Positions 17,701 to 25,538 of a stretch of 64,000 nucleotides of DNA are shown piece by piece; position 1 is the first letter of the stretch; the number at the start of each line of letters is the position of its first letter. The DNA lies in assembly GCA_934476235.1 (NCBI GenBank), contig CAKSNL010000006.1, positions 62,001 to 126,000 of the forward strand, given 5' to 3'. The stretch is from an uncultured Clostridia bacterium. GTDB lineage: Bacteria > Bacillota > Clostridia > CAKSNL01 > HGM11501. The translations under genes were made by a program, and so were the position numbers. The notes under the pieces are model-generated. The model was not told the DNA's origin. It was given only the letters and a program-made list of their open reading frames with translations, and ran no database searches.

Positions 17701-17877
17701 GTTAAGTATGACTGCGAGACAGGTTATGTTTCCGCGGTAAGCTCGTCCGAGATCTCGGAAGGCGACTGGGCGTTCGTTCAGCAGAGCAATAAGTCAACGA
17801 AGATGATCATGTTCTTCACAAATGTTGAGAGCGCAGATCTTTCTAACATTAAGTCTGAGAGCAACGAGAGAAAATAA
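14734..17877 (+). CDS. Large secreted S-layer protein with N-terminal SLH domains
   Basis: 1047 residues. It has a classic signal peptide (MRNK, a hydrophobic run, cleavage near SIAADG). Three SLH modules follow, at about residues 40-95 (LQGYEDGSLQLDSNITRAEF), 155-210 (FSDVTNAHWSYDDVEF, ISGYSDGTFKPDENITYEQ) and 215-265 (degenerate). These would bind pyruvylated wall polysaccharide. The remaining ~780 residues are a Gly/Ser/Asp-rich beta-type region without recognised domains. The start is ATG 14734 behind GGGAGGAG. Codon use is skewed (AAG, AGA, CTT, GGC/GGT) and smoother than in neighbours, which fits very high expression. A good candidate for the main S-layer protein; that role is inferred. 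Confidence 0.88.
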   Translation: MRNKLLALILALVMAVGLTVMAPVASIAADGVEAIGPETVTEASTLLMTLNILQGYEDGSLQLDSNITRAEFAAMVARMLRGTDELNLNAGAILNDKMSETPENIAAVKAAEEKKKSGETEETAETPADESTPGESVVSTGAKTYYTDIDATKIVKEPFSDVTNAHWSYDDVEFLRNMGVISGYSDGTFKPDENITYEQCVKLVVAALGYDFMAESYGGYPDGYMRTASQLKILKSAGGTVGTPATRQQIVIVLFNALTTDFLVVEGLSEGHNVLETGKSILDYVYDIETIKGTVLATKNSGVDLISDATDEGRIEIGSGNSFRYFDSRFEDYLGYAVKAYVKYDENSRTEGEVYAVFPDASAKSITVKADDIKKADVAGGKVTVYIGDDEKELSIKPDTVIYNDVAYGRTLKNESFDIESGDVSFVATKGGNTYDLILINSYVPMYVNTVKSSTKTLKGTIYANGKTTENYILNLDEDAKNADGTKKYDITVDYVAEDGTEGSFDNISADTVIEVKMWGNHYKVYQGGQVVSGRIDRKGSDYIVMGETTYEDIDGSGILKNFSSGDYAKFGVTRDGYIFYAKAQQNISSSLGYGLLMKIGLDDKNFSDDIVKVKLMDTSGKIVYYELAENMKLIDMDGEEYRFNSSKSNNISASQLMAKLKISAQYAGIAASSNLSGYATARPYEQLIKFSVNGEGKVNEIMLARLASSIPVNDDKDAYFTVEDNDVSGSSHHINKGVIYGTPYVVSDSIGFHVSKKSKPEDSDYRVGKIGTGARDGNHGIILFDVSEDGKPAVIITGNAWTKSDTSNDFNRTYTVIEYMIDATIVKDDDYQDVFEIGIINGGSYEKKYATIDKGDADYFDDSRASHDLVVGKETYKTYNTGDIINPSYWASGYLRGHYGSGNTDKGSSDPSAAKDIGFYGVTDLLTRIINDTPDDYFHYSFGTESWGSWEEEITFGKVASTTASRMSVSYGASASTAISVDISGKRVVKYDCETGYVSAVSSSEISEGDWAFVQQSNKSTKMIMFFTNVESADLSNIKSESNERK

Positions 17878-17897
17878 GAGTCGGGACAGTATTTAAG

Positions 17898-17928
17898 TAT
17901 GGGGGCGCCCTTTACGGGCGTTCCCATA
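17898..17928 (+). terminator. Long hairpin between the two SLH genes
   Basis: A 13-bp stem (TATGGGGGCGCCC with GGGCGTTCCCATA, two G-U pairs) and a 5-nt loop. No T-run follows, so it more likely stabilises the first mRNA or attenuates than terminates fully. Confidence 0.55.
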
Positions 17929-17981
17929 ACGGGAAATAAAGCGGATTATTCGCTTCATTTAGAAGAAAGGAATGGCAATAT

Positions 17982-20900
17982 ATGAAACTTAAAAAAACAG
18001 CTGCTTTTATTATTGCCCTCAGCATGCTGATCGGACTCTTATCGGTATTTCCCGCTTCAGCACTTACCCCGGTAACAGGCTACGCAGAGGAAATATTGAT
18101 TGATGAGAGCTTTGACTCGGCATCATACGATAAAGCCCTTCTCAATATTGAGAACGGTAACATTGCGGACGGTAACGTTAATTTCGAGCTTTCGGGAAAG
18201 TCGGGATTGGCGCTTAACGCTTCAATGAATCTGGCAAAAACAAAGCAGTACATAATAGATTTCGAGCTTGCTACGGATGTTTCGTATACCGATCCCTGGA
18301 CGGCAACGTTTATCGGCACTCGCAATGTGCAGGCGGGCGCGGCTCCGTGGGACGCCGTAAACGGCACATGGCTCGGAATAACAAAAGATAAGCTCATTTT
18401 GTGGCATTCTTATGAGGACAGCAAGTGGGCTCAGAATTCTGCAAAGGAAGGCTTTCACTATACGCTCATTGACAATACATTTGATGTTAGCGACGCTGCA
18501 TACAGAGTTATTTATGAAGGCTCCGTTGCCGAGATCTATATAGATCAGGCGAAGGACGGAAACTATGTTCTTATGGCGACGGTTACCGTTGCTGACAGTA
18601 AGGGAAGCATTAAGGCAGGTGAAACTACCCTTCTTTCGGCAAGAACATTTACAGAGAACCAGGCAAGCAGATACTTCTCTCTCTGGAACTATAAAGAGGA
18701 GAGCGAGGAATATGATCCCTTAAAGCCCGTTACAGGTGAAGGCAAGTCCGAGGGCGAGGGAGAAGATGGCGGAGAGATATCGCTTGAAGAGACAAAGGTT
18801 ATAAAGCTTGGCTCATTCAAGGTAATCTATTATGCCGACCGTATAATGACGGATGATCAGAGAGTTATTCTTGAGGAAAAGAAGACTGAGATTGAAGACG
18901 TTATTGCAAAGTACGGCACGGACGAAAGAGTTTATTACGATTCTTCTGTAGATACTAATGCGCTTAGCGCACTTGTTGAGCAGATAGACGAGCTTCTTTC
19001 CCGCGGGCAGGTTCTTGCAGCAGAGTATGACGAGCTTATGACAAGCATTTCCGCTGCAATGAGCATGCTTATTGACCAGGCGGCGGTTGATTCCTATATC
19101 GCAAGATTTAAAGGCTTTGAGTCGACTCTTACCATAATGGAAGGCGATCCTAAGTACAGCGAGTCAAGCATTGAAAATATCAGAGCGGCAATTGCGTCCG
19201 CAAAGGAAATTGTAAATGCAGATGTGCTCACACCCGCTATGATGGACGCTGAGTTTAATAAGGTGGCTTCCATGTTCACCGCACTCGGTGTTTGCACAGA
19301 GGACGGTATCCCGGCGGTATCTTTACCCTTCACTGATACAAGCTATGACTACGCTAAGTTCAGCGCGGACTGGTATACAAGATTTTGGGGCAACGATAGC
19401 GCCATTGCGGTATCCGGCGAGAACGGCGCGCTTATCAAGATGACCTTTGACTTTAACTCAATGCGCGCGATGATGCAGTATAAGCAGAAGTACACAAATT
19501 ACAGTGTACAGGCGACTGTCACAAAGATAAGCGGCGGCTTTATGACTATGGGTGTAAGGCAGAACTACACTGCCGATACCTTCGAGCAGGATAACACCGA
19601 GCCTAAGCTTATCGGCGGTCTCGGCACAGGTGTTGCATTCATATCAACGGGTTCTGCATCCGACTTCAACACGGTTTATATCGGATTGAAACATGTAAAC
19701 GACAGGAGCGATGCAAATGCTCCCAAATCGACATATGCGATCGACATGACAAAGATTCCCGGCGCTCTTTCAAACAATAATAAGACGGCTACATTCCTTA
19801 TTAAGGATATGGACGACGTAATAGAGTTCTATACGGTAACGAATGCCGGCACTGCGGATGAGGAGAAGGTTAAGCTCGGCGCTATATATTTCAATCTTGA
19901 AAAGTCGGGCAGCCAGTATACAAAGGGTATTTTGGTCAACAGCATCACCGGCGAGGAAAAACCGTTCTCCGGAATCGAAATAGCATCTCCGGCTGAAACT
20001 GTTCACGGCTTCTCCGGCAGATCTGCAATACTCGGTATAAAGGACTACAAGCTCTGCACAAATCTCGCTCCTTCCGGGGAGAGAATGACGAGCGACGGTA
20101 AGTCCGATCCCAAAAGTGTTAAATTTGAGACTGAGGACGGTTCGTTAAGCTTTACAAAAGATGAGGTTAAGAAGTTCAGTGTGAACGCTGACTTTGACCG
20201 TCTTAAGATTTACGGTAAGAACGAATTCCTTTCCGGCTCTATTGATGTCAGGGGTGCATCTACTACCAATATTTCCACCTCTCTCGGCGATAAGATAGTT
20301 GCGATCGATCCGGTAGCGGGCACGATTACGGCTAACGGCAGAGGATCCGAGCTTGTAACGGTAAAATATAAGGGAGTTAATAATGATTTTGTTGTAAGCA
20401 ACATATTGACAGTTGACTCAGCTTATACAGCTCCGGCAGAGGATAATATTTTCGATAAGAGAATAGTAAGTGCGGTAATTGCAAATGCTGCCGCATTCAA
20501 GAGCGTTGATGAGGGAGTTTCCGTAATTCCCGTTATCGACTACACGCTTCCCAACGGCACAACCGAAATTCTCCCCGAAGAGTATTATGTTGATTATAAG
20601 AGCTCGGACGAGGACGTAATAGCGTACGATTCTGCTATGGGCAAGTTCGTTGCAAAGAAGCCCGGCACCGCAAGAGTCTGGGCTGAGATATCCTATAAGG
20701 CGGGAACCGCAGCGGACAAGGTTGTAACTCCCGAAATAAGCGTTGAGGTTACAGAGGCAGGAACGATGACTCCCGGTACAAGCGTTGCGGGCGCTATCAA
20801 TGACCTTTATTATAAGGCGAAGGATTCTTTAGTCACTCCCGGCGAATACAAGAAATTGGTTGACGCCGCAATTGAGGCGGGAATCAAGACCTCCTATGGC

Positions 20901-21962
20901 GCAACGGATGACGAAAAGTTAATAAATGCTATGCTCATCAGAAATGAGATTGCAGAGTTTAAGGATGTTCCGACAGAGGAAGAAGTTATTGACATTGTCG
21001 CAACCGCACTTAAGGTAAGAACGGTTTACGACGTTGTGGCAGATGAGAATTCAAATGCTAATGATTTGAAGGATATCCTTTTCTCGGGCGGTTCTGAGAA
21101 CAGCCTCGGCATAAGCCTTAAGAAGTATAACGATCTTACATCCGTACAGGCAACAAGAGCGATAACACGTGTTTACAATCAGCTTGTAAAGGAAGATGCT
21201 GAAAAGCTTACTCTTTCAAAGATTACTGATATAATGGATACCGTTATCAAGTCTGTAGCAGGCGGCGGCGGCTCCGGAAAAGGCGGAGTTACCAATGAGA
21301 CCAATAAGAAGACTGGCGGCGGCGGAACTGGCGGCGGCGCGATCATAATCAAGCCTGAAACGTCCGCAACCAAAAAGCCTCTCTTAACAGGCGATGCGGC
21401 AAAGGCACAGGCTGAAAAGTTCTCGGATATTAATGACGCGGCTTGGGCAAAAGAGGCAATCGGTGCTCTTGCATATGAAGGCGTTGTATCAGGCTATGAG
21501 GACGGAACGATTCGTCCGAACGCTGAGATAACAAGAGACGAGTTCGTAAAACTTCTTGTTTGCGCACTTTCTGTTGAGGTTAAGGACGGCACGGCAGCTC
21601 CGTATTCCGACATTGCTGCGGATTCATGGCAGGCTCCTTTTGTTGCGGCTGCAACAGAGGCAGGCATCGTTTCCGGTACCGGAACACTCACCTTCGGAAG
21701 CGGCGAGACCATAACCAGACAGGATATGGCAACAATGATTTACAGAGCAGTATTAAAGCTTAAAGTTACTCTTCCCAATGATAAGCTTACTGCATTTAAG
21801 GACGCTGAGATGATCGCAGGATATGCAACCGAGGCTGTTAATAAGCTTGCGGCTGCCGGCGTAATCTCCGGTATGGGCGACGATACGTTTGCTCCCGGCG
21901 CATGCGCAACGCGTGCACAGGCAATCAGCATGATCTTCGCTATCAGATCCTTAATGAAATAA
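17982..21962 (+). CDS. Giant secreted SLH protein, C-terminal SLH domains
   Basis: 1326 residues. The signal peptide starts MKLKKTAAF and ends near FPASALT. The N-terminal ~250 residues and the segment around 440-680 look like jelly-roll/lamin-G-type beta domains. Between them (about 290-425) is a helical stretch of FIVAR-like three-helix character. A bacterial Ig-like domain (DYKSSDEDVIAYDSAMG) lies near 860-910. A Gly-rich linker precedes three SLH modules at about 1140-1326: FSDINDAAWAKEA, YSDIAADSWQAPF, then FKDAEMIAGYATEA. The start ATG 17982 follows AGAAAGGA. It is probably cotranscribed with the preceding S-layer gene. The fold suggests carbohydrate or matrix binding at the cell surface. 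No catalytic residues could be assigned. Confidence 0.85.
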   Translation: MKLKKTAAFIIALSMLIGLLSVFPASALTPVTGYAEEILIDESFDSASYDKALLNIENGNIADGNVNFELSGKSGLALNASMNLAKTKQYIIDFELATDVSYTDPWTATFIGTRNVQAGAAPWDAVNGTWLGITKDKLILWHSYEDSKWAQNSAKEGFHYTLIDNTFDVSDAAYRVIYEGSVAEIYIDQAKDGNYVLMATVTVADSKGSIKAGETTLLSARTFTENQASRYFSLWNYKEESEEYDPLKPVTGEGKSEGEGEDGGEISLEETKVIKLGSFKVIYYADRIMTDDQRVILEEKKTEIEDVIAKYGTDERVYYDSSVDTNALSALVEQIDELLSRGQVLAAEYDELMTSISAAMSMLIDQAAVDSYIARFKGFESTLTIMEGDPKYSESSIENIRAAIASAKEIVNADVLTPAMMDAEFNKVASMFTALGVCTEDGIPAVSLPFTDTSYDYAKFSADWYTRFWGNDSAIAVSGENGALIKMTFDFNSMRAMMQYKQKYTNYSVQATVTKISGGFMTMGVRQNYTADTFEQDNTEPKLIGGLGTGVAFISTGSASDFNTVYIGLKHVNDRSDANAPKSTYAIDMTKIPGALSNNNKTATFLIKDMDDVIEFYTVTNAGTADEEKVKLGAIYFNLEKSGSQYTKGILVNSITGEEKPFSGIEIASPAETVHGFSGRSAILGIKDYKLCTNLAPSGERMTSDGKSDPKSVKFETEDGSLSFTKDEVKKFSVNADFDRLKIYGKNEFLSGSIDVRGASTTNISTSLGDKIVAIDPVAGTITANGRGSELVTVKYKGVNNDFVVSNILTVDSAYTAPAEDNIFDKRIVSAVIANAAAFKSVDEGVSVIPVIDYTLPNGTTEILPEEYYVDYKSSDEDVIAYDSAMGKFVAKKPGTARVWAEISYKAGTAADKVVTPEISVEVTEAGTMTPGTSVAGAINDLYYKAKDSLVTPGEYKKLVDAAIEAGIKTSYGATDDEKLINAMLIRNEIAEFKDVPTEEEVIDIVATALKVRTVYDVVADENSNANDLKDILFSGGSENSLGISLKKYNDLTSVQATRAITRVYNQLVKEDAEKLTLSKITDIMDTVIKSVAGGGGSGKGGVTNETNKKTGGGGTGGGAIIIKPETSATKKPLLTGDAAKAQAEKFSDINDAAWAKEAIGALAYEGVVSGYEDGTIRPNAEITRDEFVKLLVCALSVEVKDGTAAPYSDIAADSWQAPFVAAATEAGIVSGTGTLTFGSGETITRQDMATMIYRAVLKLKVTLPNDKLTAFKDAEMIAGYATEAVNKLAAAGVISGMGDDTFAPGACATRAQAISMIFAIRSLMK

Positions 21963-21973
21963 TTGCTCATTTG

Positions 21974-22009
21974 AAAATTCCCCTGACCTTAAAGTCAGGG
22001 GAATTTTTT
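21974..22009 (+). terminator. Terminator of the SLH operon
   Basis: AAAATTCCCCTGAC, CTTAAA, GTCAGGGGAATTTT followed by TT. Confidence 0.9.
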
Positions 22010-22252
22010 CCGCCCCGCCGTTTGGCAAGGTAGGGCGGGCATCGCTGAGGCAATTTAAAGCCCTCAAGAGCTAAACGGCGTGACGGAAAAAGACAACAAA
22101 GTCTTTTTCCGTTAGGTGCGAAAAACCGTTCAAGGTTTTGTCGCACACATATAAAACCGCAAAGGCGGTTTTATATGGCATTTGCGAAGCAAATGCCGGG
22201 AGGATTTTTCGGGAGGGTCACATGGCAAAACCGGCGGGCAATTCATGAATTG
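22010..22252 (+). repeat. Dispersed repeat copy D (diverged)
   Basis: It shares with copies A and B the segments TAAAGCCCTCAAGAGCTAAA, GGCGTGA, GGCATTTGCnnAGCAAATG and the end GGGAGGATTTTTCGGGAGG. The middle is replaced by hairpins made of GACGGAAAAAGAC/GTCTTTTTCCGT and TATAAAACCGC/GCGGTTTTATA. After the end comes the palindrome at 22236-22255. No coding region is seen. Confidence 0.6.
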
Positions 22253-22255
22253 CCC
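22236..22255. repeat. 20-bp perfect palindrome
   Basis: GGGCAATTCA and its exact complement. The same 20 bases occur at 42974-42993 in repeat copy B, again followed by CCTACGG. Confidence 0.8.
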
Positions 22256-22468
22256 CTACGGGCGCACGAGCAAAAGTGGGTGTAAAATCTGTAGGGGGTC
22301 TCAAATCCTTGACAACCCGATAAGGTACACGTAAAACGAGCGGGAGGCTTAGTGCATCCTCCCCTACGGGCGCACGAGCAAAAGTGGGTGTAAAATCTGT
22401 AGGGGGTCTCAAATCCTTGACAACCCGATAAGGTACACGTAAAACGAGCGGGAGGCTTAGTGCATCCT
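22253..22468 (+). repeat. 108-bp tandem duplication
   Basis: Two head-to-tail copies (22253-22360 and 22361-22468), apparently identical from CCCCTACGGGCGCACGAGC to the end of the unit, and the first 10 bp of a third. No ORF of note; it is part of the repeat cluster. Confidence 0.9.
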
Positions 22469-22485
22469 CCCCTACGGGTGCACTA

Positions 22486-22557
22486 AGCGTAATGCGTGCA
22501 AAATGTAGAGGTCTCTTGTCAACATCGCCACACTAACGTGTGCATTACGCTTTTTTT
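22486..22557 (+). terminator. Branched terminator-like structure
   Basis: AGCGTAATGC (22486-22495) pairs with GCATTACGCT (22542-22551), followed by TTTTTTT. An inner CACAC/GTGTG hairpin lies near 22530. Confidence 0.55.
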
Positions 22558-22634
22558 ACGCAGTGAAAATTATAATATTTTATGAGGAAAATTTAATAAA
22601 AATCAGATAAAAGCATTTTTGGGGAGGAAAAAGC

Positions 22635-23333
22635 ATGAATGATAATACATATCCTGACATGATGCCGCGGCAGCCGAAAGGCGAAAAGCCCTATGTACTT
22701 GTGATTATCGGCGTAATACTGGGAGTTATATTAACTCTGCTTGCCGCGCTATTATTAAGCGGAAACGGTCCAAACTTTGGCAAGGGAGGCGGAGAAAAGA
22801 GAGCTAAGGCGTACGCGGAGGAACACGTCGGAAGAGAGCACGGGGGAAGAATAATAGCATACAAAAGCTGCAGTATTAACGGTAACGGCGACGCCGACAT
22901 ACTCTACGAATCAAACCTTGGCACGGCGTACGACTTCGGCAGGATAAGCGAGATAATGGTCGATAAATCCGGAAATGTTTTGCTCTGCTCCGTATGCAGT
23001 TATTTGGAGATGCAGGACGATTACAGACCGCCGTACGGCAAGGGCAATCAAGAAATGACTCAGGCATACGACGATTACCTGTTCCCGAGCGACAGGGTCT
23101 ATATCACCGGCTCCGACCTTGATTACAGAGGGCGGTATGAGATATCGCTCATCCGCAACGAAATATATGCGCGGCACGGATATATATTCAAGACCGAGCC
23201 TTACAAAACCTACTTTGAGGATAAAGACTGGTATTATCCGAACGAATATTTTTCCGAAAGCTCTTTCAATGATATAGAAAAAGCCAACGTCAAATTTATT
23301 ACCGAATATGAAAGATCAATGGGGTGGCGATGA
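22635..23333 (+). CDS. YARHG-domain membrane-anchored protein
   Basis: 232 residues with a short cytoplasmic N-terminus and one membrane helix (about residues 23-44, PYVLVIIGVILGVILTLLAALLL). The Gly-rich linker is followed by an extracellular region. The C-terminal ~75 residues are a YARHG domain: SLIRNEIYARHGYIFKTEPYKTYFEDKDWYYP and the following helix match the family motif. Its biochemical role is unknown but it is common in surface proteins of Bacillota. The start ATG 22635 follows GGGGAGG. It overlaps the amidase gene by 4 nt, so the two are probably made together and may act at the same wall site. Confidence 0.85.
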   Translation: MNDNTYPDMMPRQPKGEKPYVLVIIGVILGVILTLLAALLLSGNGPNFGKGGGEKRAKAYAEEHVGREHGGRIIAYKSCSINGNGDADILYESNLGTAYDFGRISEIMVDKSGNVLLCSVCSYLEMQDDYRPPYGKGNQEMTQAYDDYLFPSDRVYITGSDLDYRGRYEISLIRNEIYARHGYIFKTEPYKTYFEDKDWYYPNEYFSESSFNDIEKANVKFITEYERSMGWR

Positions 23334-24100
23334 TGAAACGGCTGATTTTTGCTGCTCTGGCAGTAATGATGGTTTTTTCATCATGCGCAGCACCGCCCGA
23401 AATCAAGGAGCCTTCGGAAAACGCAGCACAGACGGAAAAAAGGGAGGAGCCTGAAAAGCTGCCGCTTGACGGCACGGTCATCGTGATTGACGCCGGGCAC
23501 GGGAAAAACAGTTACAATAAAGAAGAAAGAATCGCTCCGGATTCTGACGAAACAAAAAGCGCATTCGCTTCCGGCACGTCCGGAAAAAATCAGAGCGAGG
23601 AGGAACTTAATTTAAGCGTTGCCCTGCTGTTGGCGGAAGCACTCACGGATGAGGGCGCGTCGGTTTATATGACGCGCACGGAGCATGAGTCCGACATGAC
23701 GAATATCGACCGTGCGGAGTTTGCAAATGAATTCGGCGCGGACTTATCGGTAAAGATCCACGCGGACGGCAGCGAGGACAGCAAGGTGCACGGCGTGTCG
23801 GTCCTGGTGCCGGGAGGGGAGTATATTAAGGATGAAAAGCTGCTCTCTGAAAGCAGAAAAGCCGGGGAGCTGGTGCTGGAGGAATTCGTCAAGGCGACCG
23901 GCGCGTATAACCGCGGAATCAGCGTGAGGAACGACCTTACCGGGTTTAACTGGACCAAGGTTCCCGTAATACTTGTCGAAATGGGATTCATGACAAACCC
24001 CGATGAGGACGCGGCGATGGAAAACGAAAAGTATCAGCGCCTTATGGCTAAAGGCATTCTACGCGGGATTGAACGGTATTTTGAAAACGGCAAGGAGTAA
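23330..24100 (+). CDS. N-acetylmuramoyl-L-alanine amidase lipoprotein (Amidase_3)
   Basis: 256 residues. It hydrolyses the bond between N-acetylmuramate and the stem peptide of peptidoglycan. The signal ends in a lipobox (VFSSC, Cys at about 20), so it is probably lipid-anchored outside the membrane. The Amidase_3 zinc site is visible: IDAGHGK (first His), the Glu in EEELNLSVA, and KIHADGS (second His). The catalytic Glu is in VILVEMGFMTNP. A disordered Glu/Pro-rich linker precedes the domain. The start is ATG 23330, inside the 3' end of the YARHG gene; ATG 23333 is also possible after GGGGTGG. A spore or vegetative wall role cannot be told apart. Confidence 0.9.
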   Translation: MMKRLIFAALAVMMVFSSCAAPPEIKEPSENAAQTEKREEPEKLPLDGTVIVIDAGHGKNSYNKEERIAPDSDETKSAFASGTSGKNQSEEELNLSVALLLAEALTDEGASVYMTRTEHESDMTNIDRAEFANEFGADLSVKIHADGSEDSKVHGVSVLVPGGEYIKDEKLLSESRKAGELVLEEFVKATGAYNRGISVRNDLTGFNWTKVPVILVEMGFMTNPDEDAAMENEKYQRLMAKGILRGIERYFENGKE

Positions 24101-24125
24101 ATTTTGCTCCGAGCCGTTTTTTCTC

Positions 24126-24154
24126 TTGCAAACGGGTGAAAAGTGTGGTAAGAT
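24126..24154 (+). promoter_or_regulatory. Promoter of the NfeD/SPFH operon
   Basis: TTGCAA (24126-24131), 17 bp, TAAGAT (24149-24154). Confidence 0.6.
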
Positions 24155-24176
24155 AAACCTAAAAGGAGGGATTTTC

Positions 24177-24599
24177 TTGGAGGCGCTCTGGCTTATTTTG
24201 GCGGTCGTGCTCGCCGTGATTGAGGCGGCAACGGTGCAGCTTGTTTCGGTCTGGTTCGCATGCGGCGCGGTGTGCGCTTTTCTTGCGGCGTTCGTTACCG
24301 ACAGTTTGCCGGTTCAGGCGGCGGTGTTCGTTATCTCCTCGGTGCTTTTTTTGGTCATTTCGCGAAAGTTCGTGAAAAAAGCGCTTAAAAACAAGGTCGC
24401 GACAAATTCCGATTCCCTTATCGGGCAAAGCGCGGTACTTACCGAAACCGTTGACAATGATCTTGGCACCGGCACGCTCAAAAAGGGCGGCATTGTCTGG
24501 ACGGCGAGGAGCGAAAACGGAGAGAGAATAGAAGAAGGAACAAAGGTTAAAATAGTTAAAATTGAGGGCGTTAAGCTCATAGTAAGAAAGGAAGATTGA
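24177..24599 (+). CDS. NfeD-like membrane protein
   Basis: 140 residues. Two to three membrane helices (residues 1-65) are followed by a small OB-fold/beta-barrel (about 80-138; LIGQSAVLTETVDNDLGTGTLKKGG is the usual entry to it). This is the short NfeD form that partners SPFH/stomatin proteins. The start is TTG 24177, 6 nt after AAAAGGAGGG, and directly downstream of its promoter. The 3-nt gap to the next gene supports a joint role in membrane microdomain organisation. Confidence 0.86.
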   Translation: MEALWLILAVVLAVIEAATVQLVSVWFACGAVCAFLAAFVTDSLPVQAAVFVISSVLFLVISRKFVKKALKNKVATNSDSLIGQSAVLTETVDNDLGTGTLKKGGIVWTARSENGERIEEGTKVKIVKIEGVKLIVRKED

Positions 24600-24602
24600 T
24601 TT

Positions 24603-25490
24603 ATGCCGTTTATTCTTATCTTTGTGGTTTTGGTTATCATTCTTATCATGTCGAATGTGCGCATCGTGTCTCAGGCGCACGCCTGCATCGTTGAGCGTTT
24701 CGGCGCGTATGCCGCGACATGGGGCGTCGGAATTCACGTGAAGGTTCCGTTTATCGACCGCGTGAGCAGACCGATCAGCTTAAAAGAGCATGTTGCGGAT
24801 TTCCCGCCTCAGCCGGTGATCACGAAGGATAACGTTACAATGCAGATAGACACGGTCGTTTATTATCAGATAACCGACCCCAAGCTTTTCACATACGGCG
24901 TTGAGCGCCCGATGATGGCGATCGAGAACCTGACGGCAACGACGCTCCGTAACATCATAGGCGACTTGGAGCTTGACGAAACACTCACTTCGAGAGACAC
25001 GATAAACACCAAAATGCGCGCAATCTTGGACGAGGCGACCGATCCATGGGGCATCAAGGTCAACAGAGTCGAGCTTAAGAACATCATTCCGCCCAGAGAG
25101 ATACAGGACGCGATGGAGCGCCAGATGAAGGCGGAGCGCGAAAGAAGAGAGGCAATCCTCCGCGCGGAGGGTGACAAAAAGTCCGCAGTCTTAATTGCAG
25201 AGGGCGAGAAGGAGTCCGCTATACTTCGTGCGGACGCGAAGAAGGAAGCGGCAATAAGAGAGGCGGAAGGTCAGGCACAGGCAATCATCAAGGTTCAGGA
25301 GGCTATCGCCGAAGGTATCAGAAAGATAAACGAGGCGGCGCCGACCGACGGATACGTTAAAATAAAGGCGCTTGAAGCGTTTGAAAAGGCGGCTGACGGA
25401 AAGGCGACCAAGATTATCATTCCGTCAGAGATACAGGGGCTTGCCGGACTTGCGGAGGGCATTGTTTCCGCGGTAAAAGAAGATAAATAA
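24603..25490 (+). CDS. SPFH/band 7 (stomatin-like, QmcA-type) membrane protein
   Basis: 295 residues. One N-terminal membrane helix (2-18) precedes the band-7 domain (about 20-180; VERFGAYAATWGVGIHVKVPFIDRV, DNVTMQIDTVVYYQITDP, TLRNIIGDLELDETLTSRD). A long Ala/Glu/Lys helical segment (185-250) with AEGDKKSAVLIAEGEKESAILRA is typical of oligomerising stomatins. It probably scaffolds membrane microdomains together with the NfeD protein. A GC hairpin follows the stop. Confidence 0.92.
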   Translation: MPFILIFVVLVIILIMSNVRIVSQAHACIVERFGAYAATWGVGIHVKVPFIDRVSRPISLKEHVADFPPQPVITKDNVTMQIDTVVYYQITDPKLFTYGVERPMMAIENLTATTLRNIIGDLELDETLTSRDTINTKMRAILDEATDPWGIKVNRVELKNIIPPREIQDAMERQMKAERERREAILRAEGDKKSAVLIAEGEKESAILRADAKKEAAIREAEGQAQAIIKVQEAIAEGIRKINEAAPTDGYVKIKALEAFEKAADGKATKIIIPSEIQGLAGLAEGIVSAVKEDK

Positions 25491-25496
25491 AAATGT

Positions 25497-25526
25497 AAAA
25501 TGCCGCCGAAGGCTCGGCGGCATTTT
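25497..25526 (+). terminator. Hairpin between the SPFH and SDR genes
   Basis: AAAATGCCGCCG, AAGGCT, CGGCGGCATTTT. Only four T follow before the next gene's AAGGAG, so it may be a partial terminator that lets the SDR gene be read through. Confidence 0.6.
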
Positions 25527-25538
25527 AAGGAGAATTTT

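Noticed and set aside
22253..22468. CRISPR array
   Set aside because: The repeats are 108 bp, contiguous and apparently identical, with no spacers and no cas genes nearby.
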